Part shown: positions 10,965 through 23,138 of the stretch, piece by piece
Layout of the letters: the number at the start of each line of letters is the position of its first letter
Numbering within the stretch: position 1 is the first letter of the stretch
NCBI GenBank assembly: GCA_021442155.1
Contig: CM038221.1
Coordinates: 42,169,648-42,233,647 of the forward strand
Direction of reading: 5' to 3'
Source: Cymbidium sinense
Lineage: Eukaryota > Streptophyta > Magnoliopsida > Asparagales > Orchidaceae
Length of the DNA stretch: 64,000 nt
The notes under the pieces: model-generated
Database searches by the model: none
What the model was told of the DNA's origin: nothing
What the model saw: the letters and a program-made list of their open reading frames with translations, nothing else
Translations under genes and position numbers: made by a program

Positions 10965-13050
10965 ATACCACAAATTAGGTAATTTTAAATAAAATATATT
11001 ATTCATATTTAATTATAATCTTAACTATAATTAAGATATTCATTAAGTTAAATAAATTAACTAAATTTTACCTTAAAACATTGGATGCACTGTAGCGAGA
11101 TCCACTTTGCGCGACATGCATTGGTTCATGACTGATTAAGGAAAAATTAAATCTTAAAACCCCGCTTTCCCTTAAATTTCTTCGTATTTCCTATTTGATT
11201 GTCTCTGTTTGTTTGTCGCACACAAGAGATGAAAGGAGGAAGCTCGTGAGTGTTTGTAGTGAGATAGGAAGGTTTTATTGAGCTCTATCGACAAGCTAGG
11301 GCAGCTTAGCCGCATGTGTGGAGCCAAGGCACGAGAATTGTGGTAGGAGGGGGAGCATTGCATATAACTTCAATCAAGTCGGATTGGGCTTTGACTTGCA
11401 ACAACTACGGTTCAATCATGAGCAAGAAGAGTCTCGACACTAAAATCAAATCCCCTAAATTGGTCAAGTTGGTGACTTGTGCGACCACGCGATAGGTAAG
11501 TCAAGTAATTAATAAAATTTAAAATAAAATACATGTTGATAAATTGTTAATTATGGGGGATTTGTAAACTAAATGACCTAACATAATTATATATTAAAGT
11601 TAATGTTAAGTTAAACATTATGTATATTTAAATTAATGTACATATATATATATATATATGTACATTAATGCTTTATATAAATTAGTTGATGTAAATATGT
11701 AAAATAAATAAAATGATTATTAAAGTTAAGATTTTCTTATTTATATAAAATATTAAAGTTAAATTATGTTTATATACATTTATGTAATCAAATTAAAATT
11801 GAAATGAGATTTAATAGATTAGTATGGTAATTTAATTTAATGTTTTAAGTTAAATCTATTTTGTTAACAATTATATATATATATATATAAGTATAAATAA
11901 AATAAATAAATAATTAAGAAAACAAATTTGTTCTTCTGTACATTGTTATTTGTGTATGATATTGAATATTAACACTATAAATTCTTCATTTTGTAAATAA
12001 TATTTGTTACGAGTTTATTTGCAATTAAATTATATGCATAGCTTTTGTTTTTATAAAAAAATTAATTGAACATACCTCCATTAAGTAAATTGGTAATATA
12101 ATATGTTATTTTGTTTCGCTTCTAATCATGTTTGACATTTATATTATATATTGATTGTTAAATAAACATTACAAACATTAAAATATGCTTAGCTAAGAAA
12201 TATCATGTGATAGGAATCGGGTTGGTAATATATTATGATGATACCTATGCAAGTTTAGACAAAAGGTCTCAAGAGAGGCAAAAGGGTCCTCAAATGATAT
12301 AAAGTGGGGCAAAAGAGTCATCAAATGATAAGAAATGGGAAAAAAGGGTCCCTATTTAGACAAAAGAGTCCTCAATATAGCTTTAGAACTAGTTTACATA
12401 ATTAATGATATTGATAACTATACATGATACGTTTTAAAGCTAAAATTGTGATATATATGTTTTACTTGCAAGCATATAAATTATGTTTTTTTCAAAGTAT
12501 TAAAAAGTAAAGTTTAGGATAACTAATTTTACAAGTTTGTCGATCATAAGTATACAATGTTGTTTTACAAATTTTGATAAGCATGCATATTGATTTTTTT
12601 TCATTTTAGTATTTGAATTATGTATTAGACTTGTTTATTTTACTGAGTCTTATGACTTATTAGATGAATATAACTATTTTAATAGGGAAAAAAATAAGGT
12701 TGAGGAGTAAGTTTTGTCCCTTTTGGAAGCATTTTATAGGAAAACCGTATAAATAAAGTTTTGAAGTGAGTTCGATTAATTTTAAATTGACTGCTTCAAG
12801 TTTGATGTTTTAAATGCTATGTAGATTAGTAATATAAGTTTTATTTAAATTGTTCCACCTGCGATGCATATTGATTGATTATAGTAGGTCATTTTTATAA
12901 AAATATTCTTGTGCACTCTTTGGATGAATTTAGACGGTTGAGTAAATCTCTTATTCTATTATGTAGCAAGTAAAGCTTTTCATAATAGATATTTACGAAA
13001 CATCTGTAGACTAAATCTACTCTCTTTATTATATCTTGTCGAAGGATTGT
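10965..13050. mobile_element. 2.1-kb insertion of unknown class inside element A
   Basis: The same 6-bp word AGCATA lies immediately outside both ends (10959-10964 and 13051-13056). Counting it once lets the gag-side frame run directly into the protease-side sequence, which indicates an insertion. The insert is very AT-rich, with TA runs at 11642-11660 and 11873-11889. A less AT-rich island lies at 11080-11480, and short repeated GGCAAAAGAGTC-like words at 12250-12380. The ends are not TG...CA and show no clear inverted repeat. No coding domain was recognised. A truncated retroposon or a decayed DNA element are both possible. Confidence 0.5.
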
Positions 13051-14420
13051 AGCATATCATAGTAAGGCGTGACACCAACTATGGAGGGAACCACTCCAAC
13101 AATGTGGATAGCTCTAGCGGGTACAAGCTCGTTGCCCTGATCTTCCAATGGCTCATTTCTTTATCACCATCTACGATTGGCAAGCACAAATTTCTTCAAC
13201 CTATTGGCTTTAATGAGCTCTTCAACCAAATCCCTAAGGTGTCAACACTCCTCAGAGTAATGATCATGATCCTTATTATATGTGCAATATCTTGATGTGT
13301 CCCAAACATATTCGCTAGCCTTCATGTGGGTTGAACGCTTGAAATAATCTTTATTTTTGGATGACCTCAACTAACTCGATCATTAATATTCGTAGTGACA
13401 TGACTATGAGAAAATGAGGATGAAATTCACTCAGTACAAGCAAATTGGTTATGATGCTTCTTGATGGATGACAACCAATCTCGCTCTCAGTACTAGTATC
13501 ATGGTGGAAGACATCATCTGCTACTAGCATTGGTAGATGTGAGATGATGTAGTCTCTTCTCAATATTTCACAGTCACTAGCCATCTCCAAAGTGTCAAGC
13601 AAATGGAGAACAATCTAGTTTTTGAGGCATTCCTCTTTAACAGCCCTCCCTAACAAATTAAGCAACTTCATTATATTCTTCCACATTCACATGACAATTA
13701 ACAAGTTCCAGTAACTCAACCAATGCCTTCAACTATTAGAGGTCAAGAGCAAATCTGAATAATCCCTCTCTCAAGCCTTGGGTAAGCACAACCTACATAA
13801 CTGTGAGATCGGGATCCTTCACCTCAAGAATATCCCTTTAAAGATGAGTGATAAACTTCCTCAAAGACTCGCCAAGTTCTTGACACACTAGCAACATAAC
13901 TTGCGAGCTCTTGAGGGGTGTTTTTGGTGATAAACATTCCTTTGAACTCAACCAAATAAAAAATGGTGTCTATTGGAAGGTGTGAGAACTATCTCAAGGA
14001 TGACTTCTTGAAAGTGACAAAAAAGACGACATTTCAGCACATGTTAAAGTCAAGCAATAAAGTGGTTTACTTGAAATAAGCAACATGGATCTATCTAGCC
14101 AGACTTGCCTTTGTGGACTCTATGCGTAGAATTTTGAACTCTAAGCATTGGCCAAAGTCAAATTTATATCTCATATGGGAGGTAACGTCTCCTCATCGCT
14201 AGTGTGGAGCATAGTGTTGTCTAGGTCGATGTGGACGTTAGCGCCCTTAGAGAGCATCTAACTCGGTAAACAAAAGAGTTAGAGAATCCTTCATTCTCGC
14301 ATCCATGAGAACTCTCCCTATATGCCCGCTCCATAGCACCTTGGATGAGCCGAGGAATTTGTTATTCCATTTCCTTCGAGTCTTGATGGGTTACTAAATG
14401 TTGAGATCATTGCTCCATGC
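13051..14420 (-). pseudogene. gag of gypsy element A, degenerate
   Basis: The retrotransposon gag core is visible at about 13740-14150 on the minus strand, including ESLRKF, then ILEVKDPDLTV and LREGLFRFALDL. A C-x2-Y-x6-H-x4-C-like motif (YCTYNKDHDHYSEEC) lies at about 13250-13295, followed by LRDLVEELIKANRLKKFV. This is the usual end of plant Tat-type gag. Gag forms the virus-like particle and binds RNA. Stops and frameshifts are frequent. Confidence 0.65.
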
Positions 14421-14520
14421 CAACTAGCTATCCCTCGTTGGTTGTCCTACTTCTAGCAGTGTTCCACTTCTGGTCTACAGCATCTATCCACACTTTTTGG
14501 ATGCTAATTTGTCCATTGGT

Positions 14521-14910
14521 TGACACCAAATCTTATTTGTGAGTCTTATTTAGAGAAGTGGGATAGAGAAAGAGAGAGATGAGTGAGTAAAGAGAGAATA
14601 ATATGAGCTAATAAATATATGCCACTAGTAATGAAAAAAATACACGGGTGATTAAATTGGTTCATGTACAATAAATTTAAAAAATAAAACTAAACGGTCC
14701 AGACATACGATAGTTATTCCCATTAAGAGATCCATTAGGTCTTAAATATGCCTCTTGATCATATATTTATAAGGTCAGAGGGCTACAAAAAATTTAAAAT
14801 AATAAATATAATATATAAAACATCTAGAGATTGCTCCAACACGAACGCGTGCAAAAATCTGATGTAACGAGAAATGTTGCCTCTAGATGATGTAGAGATC
14901 AACTTGATAG
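14521..14910 (-). repeat. 5' LTR of element A, inner part
   Basis: Starts with TGACACCAAA and is colinear with 2628-2988 of the 3' LTR. It stops at the GCCTT target of the inserted LTR-like element. The missing remainder resumes at 18840. Confidence 0.75.
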
Positions 14911-14915
14911 GCCTT

Positions 14916-17206
14916 TGTGGGCTCCGAAAATTCGCCACTGACCTCTCGACAAATTGAATTGAAAAGAGTGATTTAAAGCGTGTCGATGTAATTTTCAGAA
15001 GTCAGATGGAATAGTGTAGATAATACACTACCTAGAGATTTCGTCCTCATTCGGTGAGGACTTTAGATCTGGTTTCAGGTTTCCTATAGGCGTAAGCCCC
15101 TATAGTTAATTACCCCTCCCAATAAGTGGGAGTGAACTTTCGATTAAAGCTAGTCGTTAGATCGCTAAATGCATAGCGAATAGTAACAGTATATGGAGTT
15201 TTAGAATTTAAGATTATGAAATTCATCATTTTAAACCGGATGGTTGGAGAAATGATGACGTGCGTCTAGATCCATGATTGTCATCCCAGAGCATGCGTGG
15301 TTTAGTCTACTTAGTTAGAGGAGATAGTGACGGCCTCATCCCAATGACAACGTGTACATCGTCAGAAATCGCCTTGGGCGGATGGTGTTTGTTAAGGCGA
15401 GGTTTAAATCTACCTTAAATTTTTTTTGTCATATCAAGTATACCCATGATTCACAACTCAAAGGGGCGAGCCTTGAAAACATACGAACTGATCATTGATC
15501 GTAATATAATGGGCTTCTTGGACAACGTCGAAGGTCGTGTACTTACTTCTATAGAGCCTCTTGCCCGATCAAAGGATGAGTCACATCTTTATTGGAGATT
15601 GATTGAGAGTGAATATAGTAGAACACTTGATTTGACGTTTCCTTTTGTTAGAGTTTTCTTAATTTGTCATCCCAAATAATCATGCGGAAGTGGATAGATT
15701 GAGTTTTCTTTAAAACTTTAATGATTGAGTTTTATTTAAACAATTGTTTAGATTGGCTAAATTTGAGTTAATTTGATTTGAAAATAGTATCACATTTTGA
15801 TGAGCATCCTCCGGTTGAAATTCCATTCATCATCGTAGTAGTTAATTGATTAACTCAAATATATTTGAGAACTTTAAATCTATCAATTTGTTTAGCTCCC
15901 AGAGGATCATGTCTACTATCGTAGCAATTAACTACCGGATATTTCATTAAGTTGAAATTATAATAGATTTTTAAGTTTTGTTAATGACCAACCCAAAATC
16001 GGGTCGCAACTGCAAACATCCTCGAAAACTTGAATCTAAACATTCAAATCGGGGCATCGGTGTATTTAAGAATGTCTTAATCTTTTGTTCGTTTGTACAT
16101 TTGTCCTGAATCGTGGCGTTGAAGATTTTAAAATATTACTACTGATTACTTGTTGAATTTTCAATTCTCAAATATCATTTTTAATGTAGCTCATAATTGA
16201 GCATTGAGTTTATGATTCACAACTCTAATTCAAATTATACGAATTTTTATTGATTCATTCAATGCATCACGTAGTGTAACTTGAATGATTATTGAAAGAG
16301 TTTGTATATACCCATTATCAAGCTAGTTAAGTACATTGTAAATCTCTTTATAAATTTCATTTCAATACCCTTAATCTTAGAACTAAGCACTTAGATATAT
16401 CATAATTCACATGTGTTTTAAATATAATTTCAAATATAGGATTCAAATGATCCTTTTAAAGGTATATTCATGAATGATCAAGTTGTCTAATCGAACTTGT
16501 CTTATGAAAAAAAGCTATCAAATACTTGCTTTGTTTTCAATTTGAAATTGGACACTTGGATTTATCATCAATTATTAGTCATTTGATATTCGATCAAGAT
16601 TCCTACTTCTTTCAATATCTCTAATTTGCAATTGTTCAATTAATTCTCTTATAAGTTTGCTATCAGCCTCTCCAGGTTTCAACTAAAGCTTGTTTAGTTT
16701 TGTAAAGTTTGAAGAAAAGAGAACTAGCTCACTCAATAGCTTATGCAAATAATTGATAAATATTTTACAAGAACATACCTTCCTTCAATATTCACGAAGG
16801 CTTTATCCAGTTCTTAATATGAATCTTGTAGTGTGTTATATTTATGATTAATTTTTTCAAGTAATTCTCAATTCTTAAAATGTCAGCATTATTAAATCCA
16901 TTATGAATATCATTCCAAGTTTGATTTCTTTGCAAATTGATTTTCAATTTTGGGACTTTGCATTTTCATATTGTTTCATTGTTTATGTTTTCTTCCTTTT
17001 AATGACTTTTGATTCTCCCCCCTCCCTTTTTTTTTTCTAAGTCTAAAAATTCGACAAAATTTAAGTAGCGTTTCGATTAGGGGGGAGCGACATCTAACAG
17101 ATGTTGGAACTTTCGGCTGTACAATGAGCATAGCGGCGGTGTTTTCGCGACCTACATCATCGTCAGCATACTGTCGGTCTGACGAGGCCTTGAGCAGTAA
17201 AAACAA

Positions 17207-17242
<36 letters not shown>

Positions 17243-18834
17243 ATGTTCTTATTTCTCTGGTTGCAATGATCGGCAAAGAGACGAGTTGGAGATGTCGGAG
17301 ACCGAGAGAACCTGAATGCGATGTTCCTCTCAGGTTAAAAGGGAAAAGTCGAAGAGGAGATAGAAAGGGAGAATCGGAGAAGAAACTTTAATGAATGATG
17401 TTCCTCTCGGTTCTTGAAAGGAAAGGTCGGAAAAGAGGTAGAAAGGAGATCCGGAAGCGAAGAACCGCTAATGGCGGTGTTCTCTCCTCCAAAACAAGTG
17501 GAAAGAGCGATGAAAAGGCGATCTGAGAAGAAGAACACTAAAAAAGAGGAAAAAGGAAAGGATTTCCATGCAGTTTGGAGAAGGGAGAAGTGGAAGAGGG
17601 TGAAATTGGATTAACTTTGTGAGGAAGAAGAAAAGAACCATGGAAGGAGGAGGACAGGGAAGGGAAGAGGAAGAAACTTGCCTTGCCTTTTCGATTTGGA
17701 GGAGGAGAAAAATTCGAGACATGCGTTCCCCTGCAGTTTGGGAAAAAAAATGGAAGAAGCCTTCTTTGCGTGCGGTTTGGAGAGAGGAGGCAAAAAAACC
17801 GAGCGGGAACAGTTGAAAAGAGCTCGAGCGGTTCATGCGTGCGGTGCGATCTAGTGCATGGAGAATCGGAAGAGGGGAAGCGGTTGCCAGGGATTCGAAT
17901 CGTGCGTGGAGAAGGAGTGCAGAGATCGTTCGGTTTCTCGTCTCCCACGCGGTGAGCAAAAAGAGGCGGTGGTTGAGCGGTCTTAGGTTATTAGGGTTAG
18001 ATTATGGATTAAATTAATTTCTAAATTGATTTTCTAAGTGTTTAATTGACTTTAACGTGAATTTTACGCCGATTCGATTAGATAATCAATATATATATAT
18101 ATATCAATTCAAGGTTATTCTGATGTTCCGAAAGGCGTATCGTTTTGTCAAGCCGTTTGGTTGTCGTCAATGAGTCCATTTATTTCAAAATGCGCATTAT
18201 TGTTCTCGACGTTCTGCTTTATCAAATTGGATCGCGAGCGATGCTACTTGATAAATTTCGGCGTTTGAAGCTAATGGCACAATCTGAGGTCATTTGGCTC
18301 GGCGCTCGACCTCGATATACGTCTCGGTAGCGTTGACTCGATCGATTGATCGATTGATCAGTTGTCAATATTTATATTCGGCGGTTCGACGTTCATGCGA
18401 TGGCTAGTTCGTCAATCGAGGTCGCGTTGATTTTGGCGGCGTCCGTGTATTTCTCGATTTGCGTTTCGCACTTCCAATCATTCGACATTTGCAAACCGTC
18501 TTGAGCGTGGATAGTCTCATTTGATAGTTTTTTGGCGTTTTAACGGCGCTGATTCGTGGAAGGTCATTTGAATCATCGCCGCACTTCCTTTCCTCGATAT
18601 GTGTGTCGACACATTGATACTTCGCACGATCGGTTCTTTCTTTAGATTATGCAATATTTATATTTTTGATTTCGGCGTTACGAGCGATGGCGAGTCGTTC
18701 GTCGAGGTCGTTCGACTATTTTTGGTGACGTCAAGTGCATTTTGAGCCCCAATTTGCGCACTGTCACTTCTGAAGTTCGTCGAATTCAACTTGTGGGCTT
18801 GACTGAACTTATGACACATATATGGAGGTTAACA
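14916..18834. mobile_element. 3.9-kb LTR-like insertion (solo LTR candidate) in the 5' LTR of element A
   Basis: Begins TGTGGG, ends TTAACA, and is flanked by the 5-bp direct repeat GCCTT (14911-14915 and 18835-18839): TG...CA ends with a 5-bp target duplication, as for LTR elements. The uninterrupted 3' LTR at 2985-3010 reads GCCTAAAATATGAGACGAG, matching the join exactly. No gag or pol motif was found inside. A hairpin plus TAGTTAATTAC at 15084-15110 recurs in repeats at 53.8 and 61.5 kb. There is a TA microsatellite at 17209-17240, a purine-rich plus strand at 17340-17960, and a CpG-rich tandem pair of about 290 bp near 18360-18780. Long open frames at 17468-17959 are compositional and not convincing genes. 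Confidence 0.75.
17209..17240. repeat. (AT)n microsatellite
   Basis: Uninterrupted AT repeat of about 32 bp inside the LTR-like insertion. Confidence 0.9.
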
Positions 18835-18839
18835 GCCTT

Positions 18840-19130
18840 GAATATCGGGTGAGTTCACTAAGTCTCTAATGAGTTCTACCTAGTGCAAGTTATTGGCAAG
18901 TTCACCTATAGAGGTCACCCATCCGATATGTTGGAGTTTATTGAGCAAGTGGTGTGGGTGTGGGTGTTGAAAGATGTGGTAAGTTTCTTATTGGAAGTTG
19001 CTCCCTAATGCACCTTTCTAGCTATCGAGTTGAAGGCAACTGGATGTAGGATGAGCTCTGTGTTGGGTTGGTTTAATGTACAAGTATTTCATGACGAGTC
19101 TACGTGATCCAAGGTATACCTAGGTATACG
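18840..19130 (-). repeat. 5' LTR of element A, outer part
   Basis: Continues the alignment with the 3' LTR (2994-3299), including AAGGCAACTGGATGTAGGA and CCAAGGTATACCT. It ends near 19130 with CG where CA is expected. Confidence 0.7.
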
Positions 19131-19917
19131 TAGGTGTTATCTATTTAGCCAGGTCAACCGACTTTTCCATGCTGCCTGTATAATTGAATAATACAGCAGG
19201 AAGTGCAGAATTCTTGCAGTCCAAAAATAACCAGCGCACAAAAGGGTTGCTTGATGAATACCATGGCTATGCCAATCATAACAGGTTGGAATAAATATAA
19301 TTTTACTGTGGTACGTCTATTTTGATATACAAAGAAAGTAAAACCCGAACTACCATGAATACATTTTCTCGATGGTAGGTTCCCTGTTTAGTGGAAATGC
19401 TAATGATTCATCGTTAACATTTAGATTGACTCTCACTTATGAGTTCAATGCCAGTAAATAATTACTTATGCCACATTATTCAAATGGACTAAGAATATAG
19501 AATCATTTTCGTAAGATTCTAGCAAGTATTATTTATAAAATCCAAGATTCCCCACAGTTCTCTAACCATGGGAAAAAATTGATTCAAATTCATTAACTAT
19601 GGGAAATGAATCTGAATGACTGCACAGAGAAATCTTTAAAATTGCAGATTACATTCCTCATATGGTACAAGTCGCACAAATAAAGTGGAATTTAAAAAAT
19701 TAATCATGTAGAATTAAAATAGGAAAACACATATCAAAAAACAATTTTTAAAATGTCACTTTTGTGTTCATTGAAGCAATTAATACAAGAAGATTTGGAG
19801 AAGATGATGATGCAAAACCGTAATAAGGTAAAATGGAGAAACAAAAAATAGATAACACATTACATATTTACATAGGTTACTACTCAAGAAATAAGAAACT
19901 TTCTAAGTATTACTTAC
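19131..19917. other. Intron 2 sequence next to PP4 exon 2
   Basis: No third PP4 exon was found here: nothing encodes the GNHE block on the minus strand. AT-rich, without recognisable repeats. This is probably original intron sequence between exon 2 and the retrotransposon. Confidence 0.55.
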
Positions 19918-20070
19918 CTTCAAGGCCAGTAGAAGTAGAAACGTTTCAACAGAATAAAACCCTCGATCAACAAAATCACCTAAAAACAAGTAATTTGTCT
20001 CTGGACAATCGCCACCAACTTTAAATAATTCATTCATGTCATAGAACTGCCCGTGAATGTCTCCACAAAT
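19918..20070 (-). CDS. PPX: Serine/threonine phosphatase PP4 catalytic subunit (PPX), exon 2
   Basis: Encodes 51 residues (codons 48-98) in phase 0. It begins [16 protein letters not shown], contains [13 protein letters not shown] and ends LLLLALK. GDIHG and GDFVDRG carry metal-binding Asp and His residues of the PPP phosphatase active site. The third core motif, GNHE, should be in the next exon, which is not in the window. The acceptor reads TTGATTTAG before ATT, with a pyrimidine-rich run. The donor is AAG followed by GTAAGT, a perfect consensus. PP4 acts with regulatory subunits in nucleus and cytoplasm. In Arabidopsis it is linked to HYL1 dephosphorylation and microRNA processing. Assignment to PP4/PPX rather than PP2A rests on the exon 1 N-terminus and on FLGDFVDRG. 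No stop or frameshift is present, so the exon looks under selection. Confidence 0.95.
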
Positions 20071-20157
20071 CTAAATCAATTAAAGCAAAGAAAAGAACTT
20101 AGGATAACAGTTTTACAAATACTTCAATAGTACAATTACGAGAGACTTGAAAATTAC

Positions 20158-20330
20158 AGTAAGGGCCTAGGTTGATCTATTGGTCTGATGACATTTTGGC
20201 CTCGAAGCACAAAGAATATAATCACTTAAACGGACATTGATAAAATGTAAAGTTGTATAGATCAACCCTCTCTGGACCCTGCAGAGGGGAGACTCCCACA
20301 CGCGCTGCACCATTTTCTACTCAATACACA
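20158..20330 (+). mobile_element. Au-like SINE
   Basis: The segment around 20246-20316 matches the hallmark of plant Au SINEs: a GTAAAG-x-TGTATAGATCAACCC stretch, then TCTGGACCCTGCAGAGGGGA and a CGCTGCACC end, where consensus Au elements have GGACCCTGC, GGGAGC and TGCACCGGGCTGCC. The left part (GGCCTAGGTTGATCTATTGG) would be the tRNA-derived head, but its A and B boxes are weak. SINEs are short and non-coding and are copied by LINE enzymes. No target duplication was identified. Confidence 0.5.
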
Positions 20331-22137
20331 TCATGCTTCTTCTGATGTGCATTAAAATTTAGAAACATAACAATCTAAAGTCCCCTCAATTCTAATAGAA
20401 CTAAAGTTCCGCAGTTTCCTTTAGTCTGGAATGGAAGAAAATATCTATGGTTATTCTATAGAGAACTAAATCAAAGAAATTATTCATGTAAGCATAATAA
20501 GATAAACCAGTGGGTGCATATGAGAATGTGATTTTCCTTTTTTTTCTTAGGTTTCCGTCATACTTTTTATATAGTAGTGCCTTAGAATAGCAGAGGACTC
20601 AATCCCAACAATTCCAAACTATATAAACCTTAAAAGCACAAAAACGATATCAACAGACAGATATATATCATTTCTACTCATATTCAAAACTGAAATGATC
20701 AAACAAAATTCTTTACGATAAGTAGAAGGCATTCAATTGATGCAACAGAATCTAGAAAACATACAGTCAACCTCTGCCTAGTGTTATGCATACAATTTCC
20801 ATTCGTGATACCCATGAAGAAAACCAAAGGTTTGAACCTTACTGAACCATCAGATTCATCTAAATTAGGATAAGGTGCTCAATTAAAAATTTGTGAACTC
20901 GCAATAATTTTTAATTCTCAGAATAAAAGGTATAAGGAACTATATATAGTTTACATGGCACGGAGCACGGCATCAAGCCAAAAATCATCCAGGTCATGAG
21001 AATTTGCTATAAATCAAAATACAATCATAAAAATGATGAGTGCAACAAACAAACTTTAAAATACATTAAATCGAATTCGATTTATAATTCAAGATTTTTT
21101 GGGCCTATAACAAATTAATTATGGTTGCTAAACAGAGTTTTCTCAATCATGTTGCACAAGAAAAAAAAAGGACTAAACATGAAATTTTTTGGTGTTGACT
21201 AAACAAATAATATAAATTTATGTAAACTAGATGGATTTGGGAAAACTAAATGAACATTCAAGGAAGAAGAAAATAAATGATTACTATATTTAGGTGATTA
21301 CAGATGTCTGTAAGTAAACATGAACGCAGTCATAGAAACTCCTAAATCATCATGAAAATAAGTACAATGTAAAGATTTATCCTAATACGATAACATTATT
21401 AAGATTTTAAAAATGCATGTACATGCTCATCATAACCACCCAAAAAAAAACTAGGTAAGTAGATTGCCATTATCTACCAACTATATAAAATCCAAAAAGC
21501 GTGCAATGCTATTCATTCAAATGATTGGATGATCTTAAATAAGAATCAAAATTTCTAGAACCAGATAATTGCTAAAGAGACAAAATTAGCATAGTTATGT
21601 GAGCAAAAAATAAGCCTAAGCAAAGGTCAATAACTGCAGTAAAAATGAAAAAAAAACAAAAAAGAACAGCTGCAGCAATAATTAAGTCTGCACACTATAG
21701 ACAGCAATAACTATGAATGGGAACAGAGAGCTATAAAAAATTGCTAGAGAGAGGAAGTAATAATTTGGAGAGTTTGAATCATGGATGGAAACAATAAGTT
21801 GAGCATCAAGTCCAATGAACCATCATGTGAGGAGAGAACATCTTGTAGAAGAGTGAAAGAGGGGGATAGAAGATCATGAGGAAAAAAAGTAACAAGAAAA
21901 AGAGTGACAATGAAGATTAGAAAGAAGGTAAAAGGGGAGAGGAGAAGAAGAATGTCAAAAAGATGACTAAATAAAGGAAAAGATAATTTGAATTCATGTG
22001 CATTCCACTGAGAGCTTTACACTCATAAGATATGGTTGTGTTTTATTTATTTATTATTAGGGGGGGAAGGGTCCAAGGGATAAATATACAACTTTTGAGT
22101 GAGCCACTTATATTCCTAGTATTTAAGGCTTCCCAGG
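20331..22137. other. Intron 1 sequence, nothing recognisable
   Basis: AT-rich with short A and T runs. A purine-rich stretch occurs at 21720-21990. No frame with protein similarity and no repeat border was seen. Confidence 0.5.
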
Positions 22138-22469
22138 TCCCTTACTTCATATTCTTTTGATAGTGGGTCATTCATATTCTCATTTCTTTGAAATCATCTC
22201 CTATGATAATTGTTATTCACATAAACTATCAGAACTATCATTTTATCTATTTTAAAATCTTTTCATGAATAAAGTGTGGCCTTTAAGACTTTGCTCGAAG
22301 TTTATCCTTTTCATTGTCTTAGCAAACATAGTCCCTTACTTCATATTCTTTGGATAGTGGGCCATTCATATTCTCATTTCTTTGAAATCATTTCCTATGA
22401 TAATTGTCATTCACATAAACTATCAGAACTATCACTTTGCTCGAAGTTTATCCTTTCATCATCTTAGCA
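22138..22469. repeat. Tandem duplication, about 194-bp unit
   Basis: CCCTTACTTCATATTCTTT and the following 100 bp occur at 22138 and again at 22333, with few differences. CTTTGCTCGAAGTTTATCCTT recurs at 22291 and 22436. The second unit is shorter. It leads directly into the copia-derived duplication. Confidence 0.75.
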
Positions 22470-22480
22470 AACAAAATCTT

Positions 22481-22790
22481 TTAAACCATTCTCTTGAGGA
22501 TTGTTTGAGTCCACATAAGACCCTCTTTTAATGGAAATTCCATGAAGGCTTCTTCTTCTAGGTTATCACAAAGAAATGTGTCTATTACATGAAGGTTGGC
22601 TTTCCAAGATAAATTCGTCAGAAGGGTTTTTAGGTTTGTGATAAATACAAAAGATTCTTCAAAATAAATTCTATAAATCTGAGTATAACCATTTGCAACG
22701 AATCTAACTTTATGCCTTTCAAGTGTCCCGTTTGAATTGTTTTGGAAGTGTATATTTTCACTTGCATCCAATTAATTTATTTCCTTTAGG
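22481..22790 (-). pseudogene. Ty1/copia reverse transcriptase fragment, unit A
   Basis: The minus strand reads NNSNGTLERHKVRFVANGYT, then IYFEESFVFI, then LEEEAFMEFPLKEG. This matches the N-terminal RT of Ty1/copia elements, where the usual pattern is DGxxERYKARLVAKGYTQ, DYxETFAPV and FLxGxLxEEVYMxQPxGF. Only this part of the domain remains. The alignment suggests an internal deletion or frame change before LEEEAF. It cannot encode a working enzyme. Confidence 0.75.
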
Positions 22791-23138
22791 TAATTTTACC
22801 ACCTCTTAAATTTAACTCTTTTAGGGCTCTTATTCATTCTTCATTCTCGAGTACTTCTTAGATAGTACTTAAAATCTTGATATTATTTATTTCAATGAGA
22901 AGCTTTGTGGGATGGGAAAGATTTGAAAGTGAAATAAATTTAGTTGTTAGGTGCATTTCGTGTCACCTTTTATTAAAGCAATAAGAAGCAAATAACAGAA
23001 TATTTTTTTATACAGATGTAAAACTCATACTTCATACCTTCACTACAACATACCTTTCTTCATAGAAAACAATAATATAGTGTGTTATTAAAATATTCAT
23101 TCAAATTATCAAATCTAACATGTTCGATAATAGACCTA

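Larger units (their letters stand above)
2628..19130 (-). mobile_element. Ty3/gypsy LTR retrotransposon, Tat-like (element A), decayed and nested
   Basis: On the minus strand the order is 5' LTR (19130 to 14521, split), gag, protease, RT, RNase H, a second RNase H, integrase, a long 3' region, a polypurine tract and the 3' LTR. A second RNase H-like domain ending in NQVEYE-type sequence and a long 3' region are features of plant Tat/Ogre-type gypsy elements. Stops and frameshifts occur in every domain, so it is inactive. Without the two later insertions (10965-13050 and 14916-18834) it would be about 10.5 kb. Its high-coordinate edge lies about 790 bp from exon 2 of the phosphatase, so it probably inserted into intron 2. 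No clear 5-bp target duplication survives. Confidence 0.8.

Noticed and set aside
15446..15679. 77-codon plus-strand open frame.
   Set aside because: Inside the LTR-like insertion. No recognisable domain and no supporting signal for a gene.
17468..17959. Overlapping open frames of 163 and 136 codons on the minus strand and several on the plus strand.
   Set aside because: They lie in a purine-rich segment of the LTR-like insertion, overlap in several frames, and show only Ser/Phe/Leu-rich low complexity.
14915..18799. TTGTGGGCT occurs as a 9-bp direct repeat at 14915-14923 and 18791-18799, which would suit a Mutator-like element.
   Set aside because: It leaves about 35 extra bases compared with the uninterrupted 3' LTR. 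The GCCTT borders align without any surplus and give TG...CA ends.
19131..19917. Search for PP4 exon 3 next to exon 2.
   Set aside because: No minus-strand sequence resembling the conserved block after LLLLALK, including GNHE, was found here or elsewhere below 19.9 kb.
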